A stretch of DNA of 64,000 nt, from positions 1 through 64,000 of the forward strand of contig CAZHEA010000005.1 in NCBI GenBank assembly GCA_964531165.1, written 5' to 3'. The stretch is from SZUA-229 sp964531165. GTDB taxonomy: Bacteria; Pseudomonadota; Gammaproteobacteria; SZUA-229. This document shows positions 8,305 through 18,246 of the stretch, in pieces (position 1 is the stretch's first letter; each line of letters starts with the position of its first letter). The notes under the pieces are model-generated. The model did no database searches. It was not told where the DNA came from and worked only from the letters and a program-made list of their open reading frames with translations. A program made the position numbers and the translations under genes.

Positions 8305-8974
8305 CAGATCTGGCTATCTGGTAGCCCATGCCACGCACGGTGTGCACAAGGGGGATATCAAAATTACGATTGATTGCGGTTCGCAGCACGTGCATATGTG
8401 CCCGCAAGGTATCACTATCCGGTAAAGAATCTCCCCAAATTTCACGTTCTATCACTTCACGACTGACAACACCGGGCGACTTGTGCATTAACAATGCGAG
8501 AATTTTTATTGGAATCGGCGGTAACTCAATACGTTGTCCACTACGACTGATGCGTAATGTCTGTGGGTCAAACAGTAAGTCTTCGACTTTTAATGGCTGC
8601 TGGGTTACTGCGCCACTTCCGCGTCGGGTCAACGCATTTATTCGCACTTCCAGTTCAGGCAGGGCAAAAGGTTTAACCAGATAATCATCGGTACCGCTAT
8701 TAAAACCATCGAGCTTGTTCTGCAGAGTGTCACGTGCGGTTAACATCAAAACCGGTGTGTTATGCTTTTCATTTCGTAACCGGGTGCAAACTTCAAGTCC
8801 ATCCATACCCGGCAGCATCAGATCGAGAATAATCACATCGTAGGCATTATTAAGTGCGAAGTTTAGGCCCGTGAGGCCGTTGTAGGCGATATCCACTATA
8901 TGCCCACGATCTTCAAAAAACTCACTCAGGTTTTCCACCAGATCAGGATTGTCTTCAATCACCAATATATACAT
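8294..8974 (-). CDS. OmpR/PhoB-family response regulator
   Basis: This is a 226-residue regulator. The receiver domain (1-118) has the acidic pair ED at 7-8, the phosphorylation site Asp51 in LDLMLPGMDG, the switch Thr in MLTARD and the Lys in DYLVKPF. A winged-helix DNA-binding domain (about 128-222) ends with the usual VRGMGYQI. It precedes and overlaps the kinase gene. Target genes are unknown. The upstream region (8975-9009) has two CTTTAG hexamers 16 bases apart that could be an autoregulatory site, but this is weak. Confidence 0.9.
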   Translation of the reverse strand: MYILVIEDNPDLVENLSEFFEDRGHIVDIAYNGLTGLNFALNNAYDVIILDLMLPGMDGLEVCTRLRNEKHNTPVLMLTARDTLQNKLDGFNSGTDDYLVKPFALPELEVRINALTRRGSGAVTQQPLKVEDLLFDPQTLRISRSGQRIELPPIPIKILALLMHKSPGVVSREVIEREIWGDSLPDSDTLRAHMHVLRTAINRNFDIPLVHTVRGMGYQIARSDDH

Positions 8975-9344
8975 AAGCTGACTTTAGAATTAAATACCTT
9001 TAGCTTTATCAAAATTATTTTTTCTGACTGTATTGCCAGTAAACTGAGTACTAAGCAATTCATTATAATGCACTTTTGTATACAGTAAAGTTAATATCAT
9101 TGTTATATTTTTCAATGATTATCGCTGTTGGTGTGACCGGCATCAGACCTTTCCACGCTCCTAAACCTCATATAAACACAAACAAAGTTTTATAAGAAAC
9201 GACCCATCTGGAATTACTGTTTTTAATATTAGTTTCGCTGATGAACTTGTTGTATCGCCCACCTCCTGACATTTGGTGAACTTGACCTCTTTAAGTAACC
9301 AAAGTGACTAGCTTAATCATTAGGCTTTAAAAAATTATGTTACA
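8975..9344. other. Intergenic region upstream of the OmpR-type regulator
   Basis: This is a gap of 370 bases between the regulator start and the end of the hybrid kinase gene, AT-rich and without a convincing gene. It should contain the promoter of the two-component operon. CTTTAG occurs at 8982-8987 and 8998-9003. I see no strong terminator for the hybrid kinase operon. Confidence 0.4.
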
Positions 9345-12071
9345 TTAAATCTTTATATCCATAGTTAATTTAATTATTTTGTCTAACTGTAAAGATATAG
9401 AATCTATTTTTTCACTTTTAATTATTGTGTGTAGAACATCCATTTCATTTGCAAAACTATCAAGCTGGTAGTAGCCCACAATACCTTTTAGCTGATGTGA
9501 TATTTTCTGCAACTTACTATTATCCTCATTATTAACCATCAAATCACAAAGTCGTAATATTTCATTTTTCAGATCTTGTGTAATATTCATATTTGCGTTG
9601 ATTTGTAATACATTAATATCAGTAATATTATTTTCACCGGGGTTTTGGCCTTTATCGCCATCATCTCTAGCTATATCACCCCTGACATTACCCTCTTCAA
9701 CTCCCTGACAGTATTCCTGCAAGATAAGATCTAAGGCATTTTCACATACAGGCTTATAAAGCACCTGATTAATGATACCCTCATTAATCAGATCTTTGGT
9801 ATCGAACAGTACATCAGCTGTCACTAGAACAACCGGAATTGATTCAGCCTTATCAAGAGCACCTATAGACCGGGCAATACTAATACCATCAGTCTCAGGC
9901 AGATGCAGATCCATAAGTATTAAGTCAACATGAGAACTGGAAACAACGTTAAGTGCTCCCTCACAATTATCAACCACTTTAACTTTTAAGCCTCGTTGCT
10001 GAAGTAATATTTTCATTAATTTTTGATTAAATGAATTATCCTCAACCAGCAGTACTGTTATATTTTTTTCACACGTTCTGCCATTATCATGTACGCCGCA
10101 TAAAACCTCTGGTTTGATATTATTGTCAGACCCACCAATTTTGCATAAAGTCGAAAACATGGTCTGATAGCGCACCGGTTTAGTTAGTGAAATATGGCCA
10201 TTTAACTGTCGCGAATTATTCTGATCACCCTCGCATTGCATGGTGCTAAGCACAATAACTGGAGCATTTATATCGGACTGGATCGTTGATAAATACTTTT
10301 CAGATGTAACATCAGATACAACCTGAGATGATAAAGAGAGCACAAATGCATCAATAGCAGCAAGCGCATTGTTCTGCAAGTACAAATCAAACTGAAGGCG
10401 ATTTTCAATATGAGTAACATCAACATGAAAACTCTCAAGCATTGCAATCAATGCATTAGCAGACTCGGGCACTGCATCAAACAATAGAACCTGATTCCCC
10501 GCCATTAAACAACCATCACCAACAGGTGATGCATGACTCACTGGTTTCAACATTGGAATCATAAATGTAAAGCATGAACCCACATTTAAAACACTTTTAA
10601 CAAAAACATCTCCGCCCATTAAGTTCGAAAGATGTTTGGAGATTGAAAGCCCTAACCCGACTCCGTCAGCCTGGCGAGTTAAAATATTATCTATTTGGGA
10701 AAATTCACTAAAAATAGTATCGATACATTCAGGCGAAATTCCACAGCCTGTATCAGTAATGGATATACTTAACTGCTCGCCAAAAGAACCGGAGTCGCAA
10801 CCAACTTCAATTAATATAATTCCGTTATCTGTAAATTTAATGGCATTATTAATCAGGTTGGTAATAACCTGACTAATGCGTACAGTATCTCCTTTCATCG
10901 TATCCGGCACATCATTGTTTACATGCAGAACCAGTTCAATACTTTTTGCATTAGCCTTTTCAGAAAGCATCGCAACAACATCTTCACATATCAGCAACGG
11001 ATTAAATCTGCTGAAATTTAATATCAGCGAACCCGACTGCAATTTTGAAAAAGTCAGCACATCATCAATAATTGAATTTAACTGTGTTGCTGAACTGATA
11101 ATAGTTTTTGCATATTCATGCTTTTTCTGGTCATTAACATTCTGCCCAATTAAGCGGCTAAAACCAATAACTGCATTTAATGGTGTACGTAACTCATGGC
11201 TCATGCATGCCAGAAACTGTGACTTTGCATTACCTAACTGCTCAGCCTTGTGCCGGGATTTTTCTAACTGTACATTCTGCGTTTCAAGTTTAATAACTGT
11301 TGAATTCAGTTCATTCGTAGCTCTTTCAACCCGCTCAAATAACTGCGCCTGCACACCGGATAATGATACAGCCATCTGATTAATACCCTTTTCTAACGCG
11401 CCCACTTCTCCACTGGATTCTTCCCTTACCCGTGCAGACAATCTACCTTCGGTCAATAGCTTTACAGTATCATTGAGTTTGAGTACCGGCTGGGTAATAA
11501 CCCTGGATAAGCGCCAGGCAATTAGCATGCTTAACAGAATACCAATCGTGGTACTAATAAACCCGATAAGCAAAATCTCATTACGCTCTACCTGAGCGTT
11601 TTCAGAAAACATACCAACACGTACTAAGCCGATTATCTCATTACCCACATTCAATTCAGCCGCATCGGTTAGCTCATCCATACTTCCAACGGTAACCCCT
11701 GACAGGTAAACAGGTGAAGACATAAAGCGGGTTTGTATGTCATGCTTCTGACTTAACTTTTTCTCCCTGAACACTAGTACGTTTTCATATATGTCCTGAA
11801 TTACAACGCTGACAACACCCTGTTCCTTTAACATGAGGTCTGCATACGAAAATAATGCAAGTTTGTCCTGTGCAATAACACTCAGTTCCATAACCGATGC
11901 ATAATGACGAACCAGTAACCCACCTCGTTGCTTAACATTCTTCTCTGAACTATCAATTTTATCAACCGTAACAAAATAACCAAATATAGTTATCGTAATA
12001 ATAAGAGGAATAACCATAAGAATGGCTGTTCTACTGATAAGACTGATATTATTCCAGTTTCTTCTTATCAC
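9345..12071 (-). CDS. Hybrid sensor histidine kinase with receiver and HPt domains (BarA-like layout)
   Basis: This is a 908-residue membrane kinase. TM1 is at about 15-35, then a periplasmic domain of about 130 residues, TM2 at about 168-190, a HAMP domain and a coiled coil. HisKA has the core MSHELRTPLNAVIGF (His near 293), followed by HATPase_c with DTGCGIS and GVGLGLSIS. A degenerate receiver-like region (about 515-630) lacks the usual acidic cluster. The true receiver (about 662-780) has Asp near 720 in LMDLHLPETDG. The C-terminal HPt domain has His near 858 in HQLKG. The order suggests a full phosphorelay ending on a separate regulator. The gene overlaps the substrate-binding protein gene by 4 bases, which places it last in the operon that starts with the LuxR-type regulator. 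Confidence 0.92.
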   Translation of the reverse strand: MIRRNWNNISLISRTAILMVIPLIITITIFGYFVTVDKIDSSEKNVKQRGGLLVRHYASVMELSVIAQDKLALFSYADLMLKEQGVVSVVIQDIYENVLVFREKKLSQKHDIQTRFMSSPVYLSGVTVGSMDELTDAAELNVGNEIIGLVRVGMFSENAQVERNEILLIGFISTTIGILLSMLIAWRLSRVITQPVLKLNDTVKLLTEGRLSARVREESSGEVGALEKGINQMAVSLSGVQAQLFERVERATNELNSTVIKLETQNVQLEKSRHKAEQLGNAKSQFLACMSHELRTPLNAVIGFSRLIGQNVNDQKKHEYAKTIISSATQLNSIIDDVLTFSKLQSGSLILNFSRFNPLLICEDVVAMLSEKANAKSIELVLHVNNDVPDTMKGDTVRISQVITNLINNAIKFTDNGIILIEVGCDSGSFGEQLSISITDTGCGISPECIDTIFSEFSQIDNILTRQADGVGLGLSISKHLSNLMGGDVFVKSVLNVGSCFTFMIPMLKPVSHASPVGDGCLMAGNQVLLFDAVPESANALIAMLESFHVDVTHIENRLQFDLYLQNNALAAIDAFVLSLSSQVVSDVTSEKYLSTIQSDINAPVIVLSTMQCEGDQNNSRQLNGHISLTKPVRYQTMFSTLCKIGGSDNNIKPEVLCGVHDNGRTCEKNITVLLVEDNSFNQKLMKILLQQRGLKVKVVDNCEGALNVVSSSHVDLILMDLHLPETDGISIARSIGALDKAESIPVVLVTADVLFDTKDLINEGIINQVLYKPVCENALDLILQEYCQGVEEGNVRGDIARDDGDKGQNPGENNITDINVLQINANMNITQDLKNEILRLCDLMVNNEDNSKLQKISHQLKGIVGYYQLDSFANEMDVLHTIIKSEKIDSISLQLDKIIKLTMDIKI

Positions 12072-13066
12072 GGTATATCACCTTCTTTTAACAGAAGAAG
12101 GTCATGTAATTTTTTTTCATTAAAATTGGCGCCGCTCAGTGAACGGACAATGGAATAATTTATGGCAATATTAAAATATACTGGCAACTGCGGTGTAAAC
12201 AAGCAGCTATCTTTTTTTGTGCTTGTAAACAAGCTTTCTGCCGTTTGCTGCGCTAACTGTGCAGGTGTTGAATAAACCGCCGCCGCTGCACCTGCAGAAA
12301 CATAAGGTTTTGAAAAGCCAATCACCGGCTTATTTTCCTGATATGCCATATACAACAACCATTTGGCATTATTTCGATTGAACACCAGCGGGTCATTAAC
12401 AGCAATAAAAACAGAGCGCTGCTTAGTTAAATCTCGTAGTGACCAGGCTAATTGACGACTTTTCTGAATAACAATGGTATCTATATTCTTTAAGTATTCC
12501 CCGAGAAAGTGTTTCTCTTTTTTATAACGTTTTTCCGATGTACTACCAAGCAGAATAGAGTACGCTACATTATCAGGAAACAATTCTCTGGAAAGGTTTA
12601 ACTGTCGTAAGATCGGCTGATCTATAATAACCGCTGTTTCAGACGGACAGGGGCTTGCCGCCTTTTTACTTATTTTATCGTACACGCTGTAAGGCAACAT
12701 TGCATAAATCACATGCGCATCTATATTCATAGAGGCAACAAAATTGGCCGCTTTGGATCCGACTGTTATAAAAACGGTATTTTTTTCATTCCAGTTAATG
12801 GTGGATACAGAGGCATCGGTATAACCCAGCGTTTTTATATTTACAGGATATTTTAATTTTGACAGCTTTGAATACTTATGAATAAAAGACTCTGTAAAAC
12901 GAAGATAATTTCCGCCAGTTTTACTACTCAGTAAAACTATATTTTTAAATTCTTCTGCGTAACAGAAATTTGAAGCTGATAGCAAAGATAAAGCAATAGC
13001 TATACAGGCTAATTTTTCATTAGCTTTGAAGTTTGAAAAAAAACATATATAAGTTTTAAAATTCAT
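12068..13066 (-). CDS. ABC-type substrate-binding protein, probably a sensor partner
   Basis: This is a 332-residue exported protein. A signal peptide ends around SNFCYA-EE, and the mature part looks like the ABC_sub_bind family: an alternating Rossmann-like fold with FITVGSKAANFV, then VAYSILLGSTSE, and later VIGFSKPYVSAGAAAAVYS. Proteins of this group bind small ligands in the periplasm. No permease or ATPase gene is nearby. It sits between a TonB-dependent receptor and a hybrid kinase gene and overlaps the latter, so presenting a ligand to the kinase seems more likely than transport. That is inference. Confidence 0.7.
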   Translation of the reverse strand: MNFKTYICFFSNFKANEKLACIAIALSLLSASNFCYAEEFKNIVLLSSKTGGNYLRFTESFIHKYSKLSKLKYPVNIKTLGYTDASVSTINWNEKNTVFITVGSKAANFVASMNIDAHVIYAMLPYSVYDKISKKAASPCPSETAVIIDQPILRQLNLSRELFPDNVAYSILLGSTSEKRYKKEKHFLGEYLKNIDTIVIQKSRQLAWSLRDLTKQRSVFIAVNDPLVFNRNNAKWLLYMAYQENKPVIGFSKPYVSAGAAAAVYSTPAQLAQQTAESLFTSTKKDSCLFTPQLPVYFNIAINYSIVRSLSGANFNEKKLHDLLLLKEGDIP

Positions 13067-13118
13067 ATACTGTATACAATCATTCCATTGATCTGCTAAA
13101 CAGATTATTTAAACAGCG

Positions 13119-15218
13119 TTAAAACTCAAGACTCAACCGAAGATACAAACGCGGTTCAAAAATATTCTCTTTTCTGAACGTTTCATAATTATCTCCAATA
13201 TTTTGTGCGAGTATTTCTGCCTTATATCTATTCGTTGCAATACGCCCCTGTTTTGCCAGGCGTAAATCCCAGCGTTGATATGAATTCAATAAATCGCCAT
13301 CCCCAAGCCAGTGCATTTCAGAAACATAGTAAAATGCAACACTTGCATCAAAGCCATGTGTAAAACCATGGCTTAAAATAGCACTGACGGTATGCTCCGG
13401 CGCTGACTCACTCGGCCGATCCCATAACTCTGTTGTTTCAATACGTCTCTGTAAAGTGCTTTTTACATCAATATTTGCATATTGCACTGAAATGAAATCT
13501 TTAGCCGCAAGCTGATACTTCATCTGCATTTCAAAGCCATTAACTTCCAGCACTCCGTCATTTTTATAAATAAAAGTACGTTCATCTATACGCGGAAATG
13601 GCTGCGGTGCTGCCGATCTCATTTCATGAATAACATCTTCAGTGCGTTCATTAAATAGCTTCACATCCAGCAATAAACTTTTATCTAACCAATAACCGAT
13701 AAAACCAATTTCAGTTGAAATTTTTGTCTCTGCTTCGGGATTTTGACTTTTCAGCAAGTTTAAAATAGTTGTTCCATCCTGAAGTGATAATACACTATTA
13801 AAATTCTTTTCAAGTAAAGACGGGTTACGCTGAGCGTGGGTATAGCTGATACGTATTGAATGCACTGATGAAATAAGATAGTTTATTGACAACCGCGGTG
13901 AGACATAAGAACCATACTGATCACTATCCTCTGCCATAACTCCCAGACCGGTAATTATCGATGCTATAGGACGATAATCAATATTTGCGAATACTCTACC
14001 ACTTGTTTCTTTTATCCAGTCAGTTTCACCGACCAGTACGGGTGACTTAACCTGGTTTAAACGCAGCCCTGCACCAAACATTGTTTGCCACTTACCATTA
14101 CGGGCCGAGGTATACTGCCACTCAAGATCATATCTTTGCCCCTCATAACTATAACGCCCAAACTCCACTACCTGGTCAGGCAAGCCTTCAAGTAAAAACT
14201 CAATAGTTTGCGGTGACAAATTAAATGCATCAGAAAGAAGTTGAGGATACTCATCTACAGACTCATAGGCATTTCGATAAAAACGTAACTGGCTGTCTGC
14301 GCCACTACCAAAAGTATGTCGCCAGTTTATATATTGAAAATCTGCGGAAACCTGTTTATCGTGTGCAAGCGGATCATCCGGTAACTCCGCGCCGGCGCCG
14401 AGATCACCCGCATCAATTCCAAACTGAATATCAATTTCATCATTTAAACTGGTTTGCAAAGCTCCACGAAAAGACAGCCCGCCCATTTTTCTACCATCAT
14501 CAGTTGAATCCAGCTCGCCGGGTAGACCGGTGGATTCCTGATAGTTTGCATTGATCCGATAATCCAGCTTACCGGCACGACTACCAAAACGCAGCATGAC
14601 ATTTCGCGTATCAAGATCACCTGCGGTTACGCTGACAAAAGTACCGGCCTGTTGATAAGGCTGATAGGTAATAATGTTAATTACGCCCTGCACCGCATTT
14701 GAACCATACAGAGGACTGTTTGGTCCGCGCACCACTTCTATTCTTTCAATATTTTCAATCGACACACCCAGAAACAGCCAATCAACATCGGCAAATGATG
14801 GTTGATAAATTGAACGACCATCAACCAGAACCTGCATATTTCTGGGAAAAGCATCGGCAAAGCCATGGTATGCCACAGCAATTTGATTTCCCTGCGGATA
14901 AGAAACCTGAACACCCGGCACTAGACGTAAAACATCAGCCACTTCAATTGCACCGGAGGCGTCAATCATCTCACGGTCAATAACAGTTACCGATGATGGA
15001 GCTTCAGTTAAGGGTTGGCGGATACGGGTTGCAGAAATAACACTGGGAATTTCAGAAAAAAACTCGTCTTCACTTTCCAGAGATGACGTGGGTAACTGTG
15101 CAGATGCTTGTGAATCAGTATTATTACAATAAGCAGAAGCCGGAAAAACAGATAAACTTAAAAACAACAAATCTATAAATAAAATACGTTTCTTAGCATT
15201 TATAAAACTTAAACTCAT
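13119..15218 (-). CDS. TonB-dependent outer-membrane receptor
   Basis: This protein has about 699 residues from the ATG at 15218. An upstream TTG at 15236 would add six residues and is less likely, because the signal peptide fits the ATG. The plug domain is clear: SVISATRIRQPLTEAPSSV is TonB-box-like, then VTVIDREMI, VADVLRLVPGVQVSYP, LVDGRSIYQPSF and IERIEVVRGPNSPLYGSNA, followed by VQGVINIIT. The rest is a 22-strand-type barrel ending in an aromatic residue (LRLSLEF). Such receptors import or sense large ligands using TonB energy. The plug resembles those of colicin I/vitamin B12-type receptors, but the ligand is unknown. It lies second in the sensory operon, directly after the LuxR-type regulator. 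Confidence 0.9.
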   Translation of the reverse strand: MSLSFINAKKRILFIDLLFLSLSVFPASAYCNNTDSQASAQLPTSSLESEDEFFSEIPSVISATRIRQPLTEAPSSVTVIDREMIDASGAIEVADVLRLVPGVQVSYPQGNQIAVAYHGFADAFPRNMQVLVDGRSIYQPSFADVDWLFLGVSIENIERIEVVRGPNSPLYGSNAVQGVINIITYQPYQQAGTFVSVTAGDLDTRNVMLRFGSRAGKLDYRINANYQESTGLPGELDSTDDGRKMGGLSFRGALQTSLNDEIDIQFGIDAGDLGAGAELPDDPLAHDKQVSADFQYINWRHTFGSGADSQLRFYRNAYESVDEYPQLLSDAFNLSPQTIEFLLEGLPDQVVEFGRYSYEGQRYDLEWQYTSARNGKWQTMFGAGLRLNQVKSPVLVGETDWIKETSGRVFANIDYRPIASIITGLGVMAEDSDQYGSYVSPRLSINYLISSVHSIRISYTHAQRNPSLLEKNFNSVLSLQDGTTILNLLKSQNPEAETKISTEIGFIGYWLDKSLLLDVKLFNERTEDVIHEMRSAAPQPFPRIDERTFIYKNDGVLEVNGFEMQMKYQLAAKDFISVQYANIDVKSTLQRRIETTELWDRPSESAPEHTVSAILSHGFTHGFDASVAFYYVSEMHWLGDGDLLNSYQRWDLRLAKQGRIATNRYKAEILAQNIGDNYETFRKENIFEPRLYLRLSLEF

Positions 15219-15240
15219 ACCACACCACGACACCAAAAAA

Positions 15241-15879
15241 TTAAAACACTCTATTAACTATATCACGGGCTCCAGCAATAACCTGGGCGCGACTGGAAAA
15301 ACTTAACGTCTTTAAAATTGCCGTAACATGTATTTTAACTGTGTTATCTGAAATTTTTAAGCTACAGGCAATACTCTTATTTGTATTACCCTCGAGTAAT
15401 AATTTAAGTACGTCTTTCTGACGCTGTGTCAGTGTGGTTATTCTCTTTTCCAATTCTGCTAATTGTGCTTGCTCTATAGTCTGCTCATTAAGTACATCAT
15501 CAGGAAAATAAGCACCTCCCGCAAGCACCAACCCTATAGCATGATGCACAACGTCCCGACCCAGTGTTTTAGGAATATAACCCACAGCACCGCAATCGAT
15601 CACACCCTGCATATCGCGAATTTCTTCAGATGCGGTCATAACTATTACTTTTAATTGAGGATATTTTGAACAGACTTGCTCAACAAGATCATATTTATTC
15701 GAACCCGGCATACATAAATCTAAAATAACCAGATCAATATTATCATTTATTTCCAGCAACGATAGCGTTTCACCCGCATTTGCTGCCTCAAAGAAACATG
15801 CATCCGGTATGATTTGTGACAACTCAGAAACTAGCCCGCCCCTGAAAAAGTCATGATCATCCGCAACTAAAACCCTCAA
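15241..15879 (-). CDS. NarL/LuxR-family response regulator
   Basis: This is a 212-residue regulator with a TTG start, supported by an AGAGG seven bases upstream and by the need for the full receiver N-terminus (RVLVADDHDFF). The receiver has the phosphorylation Asp54 in VILDLCMPGS and later MTASEE and GYIPKT. The LuxR-type helix-turn-helix is at about 148-205, with LTQRQKDVLKLLLEGNTNK and VKIHVTAIL. It is the first gene of the operon with the receptor, binding protein and hybrid kinase, and is the obvious final phosphate acceptor for that kinase's HPt domain. Confidence 0.9.
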   Translation of the reverse strand: MRVLVADDHDFFRGGLVSELSQIIPDACFFEAANAGETLSLLEINDNIDLVILDLCMPGSNKYDLVEQVCSKYPQLKVIVMTASEEIRDMQGVIDCGAVGYIPKTLGRDVVHHAIGLVLAGGAYFPDDVLNEQTIEQAQLAELEKRITTLTQRQKDVLKLLLEGNTNKSIACSLKISDNTVKIHVTAILKTLSFSSRAQVIAGARDIVNRVF

Positions 15880-16291
15880 GCCAAAACCTCTAATATTATT
15901 ATTCTACATTGAATAATCAACAAAGCAGCTCGATTAGGCGCCAACTGAAGTCAGTTTTTTTGTCAATTATGAATTAAGTTCATTATGCATATCACTGTTT
16001 TTACAAATAAAAAACCCTAATATTCACTTTTGAATATTAGCTATTTATTATGCACCAATGTATGAATCTTATAATTATTATATATTTTATATTAACATGA
16101 ATAGCCGTAATGCCAAAATACCGCCCTGTCAGGTAATAAGCATTAAAATGAGATTGAATTGAGACCTGACTGAAACTGACACTGATGCGCATCTAACCCG
16201 CCGGCTACAGATTTGAAATAAAAAAGTGATGAACATACCACTCTTACTAAAGATTGGATAAATTTAAAATGTCCTACAAATACAAATCAGA
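15880..16291. other. Intergenic region upstream of the sensory operon
   Basis: This stretch of about 410 bases separates the 95-residue protein gene from the sensory operon. It contains the terminator-like hairpin at 16005-16040 and presumably the operon promoter. No gene or clear operator is seen. Confidence 0.5.
16005..16040 (-). terminator. Rho-independent terminator-like hairpin
   Basis: Read on the minus strand, CTAATATTC and GAATATTAG form a perfect 9-base-pair stem around AAAAGT, followed by GGTTTTTTATTT. This fits termination of transcripts from the gene ending at 16292 and insulates the sensory operon. Confidence 0.6.
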
Positions 16292-16579
16292 CTAAAACGA
16301 TTCTTTAAACCACGACAATGCTGATGCCTGCTCGTCACTTGGCATGCATTCAACCACCTCTATATCTTCCGCATACATCATCGGCTGGTCATTCGGTAAA
16401 TTTTTAATCCTGGTTTTTATATCTATACTATTTTTGATCGCATCAATCACAATATTCTCTGCATCAGCTTTCGAGTTCGCTTCAACAAACTGCGTAGTAT
16501 AAAAACCATACTTCGCCTCACCGTTACCCCGATCAATCACAAAATTCTGACCGTTCAACATGACTTTATATTTTTTCAT
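16292..16579 (-). CDS. Small protein of unknown function
   Basis: This is a 95-residue soluble protein starting MKKYKVMLNGQNF, with an AGGGT ribosome site before the ATG. It has an aromatic GFYTT motif and an alternating alpha/beta pattern. The end is acidic. It looks like a small conserved hypothetical protein family, but I cannot assign a function. It stands alone, with a terminator-like hairpin downstream. Confidence 0.6.
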   Translation of the reverse strand: MKKYKVMLNGQNFVIDRGNGEAKYGFYTTQFVEANSKADAENIVIDAIKNSIDIKTRIKNLPNDQPMMYAEDIEVVECMPSDEQASALSWFKESF

Positions 16580-16807
16580 TTTGTAACCCTGAAATTCATT
16601 ATAATATACCGGAAAAAAACCGGTCTTTTAAATATTCTATGTACTGAGCTTGAAAGATTGTTTTACATGCAGATGAAAATGCGTAGCCCTATAATTTAAT
16701 ATTACGATACAAGACTGCACATTAAACATTGACAGCGCAAATAATTAATACATTCACTCATCAAAACATGGCTAAAGCAAGACATTAAACTCACTTATCA
16801 TTATGGA

Positions 16808-17236
16808 TTATAAATCAAATTTTCCATCTTGATACAGAAAACTAACGCATTCAACTTTGGTAATACATTTGCTGATATGCGCTAAATTGGCTGGGATCAT
16901 ATAATATGAACCCTTTGATAATAACACCGCTTTCGAAGGATCATCGCCTTCCTTTATATGAAAAAAGGTACCCTCAAGCACGACACCAAACATATTTGAT
17001 TGAGTATGCACTGGACTTTCTATGCCTGCTGGTAGCTTTACCATTGCCATATAGGACTCTTTAAAACGATCACCACTTAGTGCGGCGAATGACACACCTT
17101 GCGGCATTGTTTTCCCGTCTAAGCTTTGTGAAGGTAAATTTACTATTAAGTTACTAGTAGCAATTGCACTTGTAAAGTTTAATACAGTGACAATTAGAAC
17201 TACCATTGTTAGTTTATCTTTCAACTTATGATTCAT
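16808..17236 (-). CDS. Exported cupin-domain protein
   Basis: This is a protein of about 142 residues. The ATG at 17236 is preferred over a GTG at 17245 because AAGGTG sits about seven bases before it. An N-terminal hydrophobic segment (MVVLIVTVLNFTSAIA) suggests export. The cupin barrel has the first motif around SPVHTQSNMFGVVLEGTFF and the second around YYMIPANLAH. One His of the usual metal set is visible in each motif. The function is unknown. It is the third gene of a run with an ArsR-type regulator and an SRPBCC protein. Confidence 0.7.
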   Translation of the reverse strand: MNHKLKDKLTMVVLIVTVLNFTSAIATSNLIVNLPSQSLDGKTMPQGVSFAALSGDRFKESYMAMVKLPAGIESPVHTQSNMFGVVLEGTFFHIKEGDDPSKAVLLSKGSYYMIPANLAHISKCITKVECVSFLYQDGKFDL

Positions 17237-17250
17237 TGCTTTCACCTTAT

Positions 17251-17688
17251 TTATACCAGCTCAACAGCCAAAACTTGATTTAACATATCTAAAATATTAC
17301 CCCAACCACCTTGATGATTACATCGGCCTTCCTCATTAAAAAACTTAATATGCGTAAGCTGAATATTTGTTTGAGTTCTATTAATTTTACTAAACAATAA
17401 CGTTACTGTACTGTTATCCGGCGTGAATGGAGACTGCCATGTAAAAACAATCTCTTTATAGCGATCAATAATTAAATATTTTCCGGTATGAGGAATTTTT
17501 TCATCTCCAACTGACATGATAATTGTAAAATCTCCGCCCTCTTTTGCTTCATTTTGTATTTCTGGTGCAGACATTCCCGGCATAGGCAAAATGAATTTGG
17601 ATAAAATTTGTGGTTTCAACCAGGCTTCATACACTGTTTCCAGTGGCGCATTAATAATTTTATTTATATTGACCGTTAATTCAGGCAT
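17251..17688 (-). CDS. SRPBCC/AHSA1-type ligand-binding protein
   Basis: This protein has about 145 residues from the ATG at 17688, which follows the ArsR gene stop by one base. A longer in-frame start would overlap that gene. It has the START/Bet v1-like beginning INKIINAPLETVYEAWLKP, the conserved IVFTWQSPF strand region and a C-terminal helix with GGWGNILDMLNQ. AHSA1-like proteins of this type often sit directly after an ArsR-family regulator. The ligand is unknown. Confidence 0.85.
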   Translation of the reverse strand: MPELTVNINKIINAPLETVYEAWLKPQILSKFILPMPGMSAPEIQNEAKEGGDFTIIMSVGDEKIPHTGKYLIIDRYKEIVFTWQSPFTPDNSTVTLLFSKINRTQTNIQLTHIKFFNEEGRCNHQGGWGNILDMLNQVLAVELV

Positions 17689-17689
17689 C

Positions 17690-18028
17690 TTAGCTTTCTC
17701 CGTTCTGCAATATTTCATTAAGTTTATCCAAGCGTAGCTCCCAGACAGATTTAAGATCGTTCAGCCAGTCTTCAACCATTGCTATTTTTGATAAATTGGC
17801 TTCAATAATATGAGTACGGCCTATCTTTTTTCGATGAATAAGCTGTGCTTTTTCCAGTACTTTAATATGTTTAGAAACCGCATTGAGTGACATATCATAT
17901 TGATTTGCTAAATCAGTTACACGTACAGGCCCATGCTGACAAAGCCGTGTTAACAATGAGCGACGCGTGGTATCACTCATGGCTTTTAGTATATCAGTGA
18001 GCATTTTGTCTTTTTTATATTCAACCAT
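17690..18028 (-). CDS. ArsR-family helix-turn-helix regulator
   Basis: This is a 112-residue winged-helix protein. The family core is ILKAMSDTTRRSLLTRLCQ, then VTDLANQYDMSLNAVSKHIK as the recognition helix, then a wing with GRTHIIEA. No Cys metal site is visible in the recognition helix, so it is probably not a metal sensor. It belongs to the group paired with SRPBCC proteins and probably represses its own operon (regulator, SRPBCC, cupin). Confidence 0.88.
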   Translation of the reverse strand: MVEYKKDKMLTDILKAMSDTTRRSLLTRLCQHGPVRVTDLANQYDMSLNAVSKHIKVLEKAQLIHRKKIGRTHIIEANLSKIAMVEDWLNDLKSVWELRLDKLNEILQNGES

Positions 18029-18246
18029 ATGGTTTATTATAGTTACCGCACGGCAATTGTCACCATTTGGTTTAATATTTATTTATAATTAACCAGGAAA
18101 ATAAACAACCTGTTGTCAGATTAGTTTATGAAGACAGGTATTAATATTACAGATGAATAGCCGTTAAACGTTTACTTTAGTAAAGTAATTATAGATTACA
18201 GTTTATAATATTCATTCAATCTAATTCCATTACCGGAAAACAAACC

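Noticed and set aside
8982..9009. CTTTAG repeats as an operator of the OmpR-type regulator
   Set aside because: The spacing does not match known PmrA/PhoP-type boxes and the sequence is AT-rich, so chance is likely.
10876..11379. 167-residue open frame antisense to the hybrid kinase
   Set aside because: It lies wholly opposite the HisKA and HAMP regions of a clear gene and is Ser-rich without domain features.
12068..13066. ABC importer operon
   Set aside because: No permease or ATPase gene is next to the substrate-binding protein. The neighbours are signalling genes.
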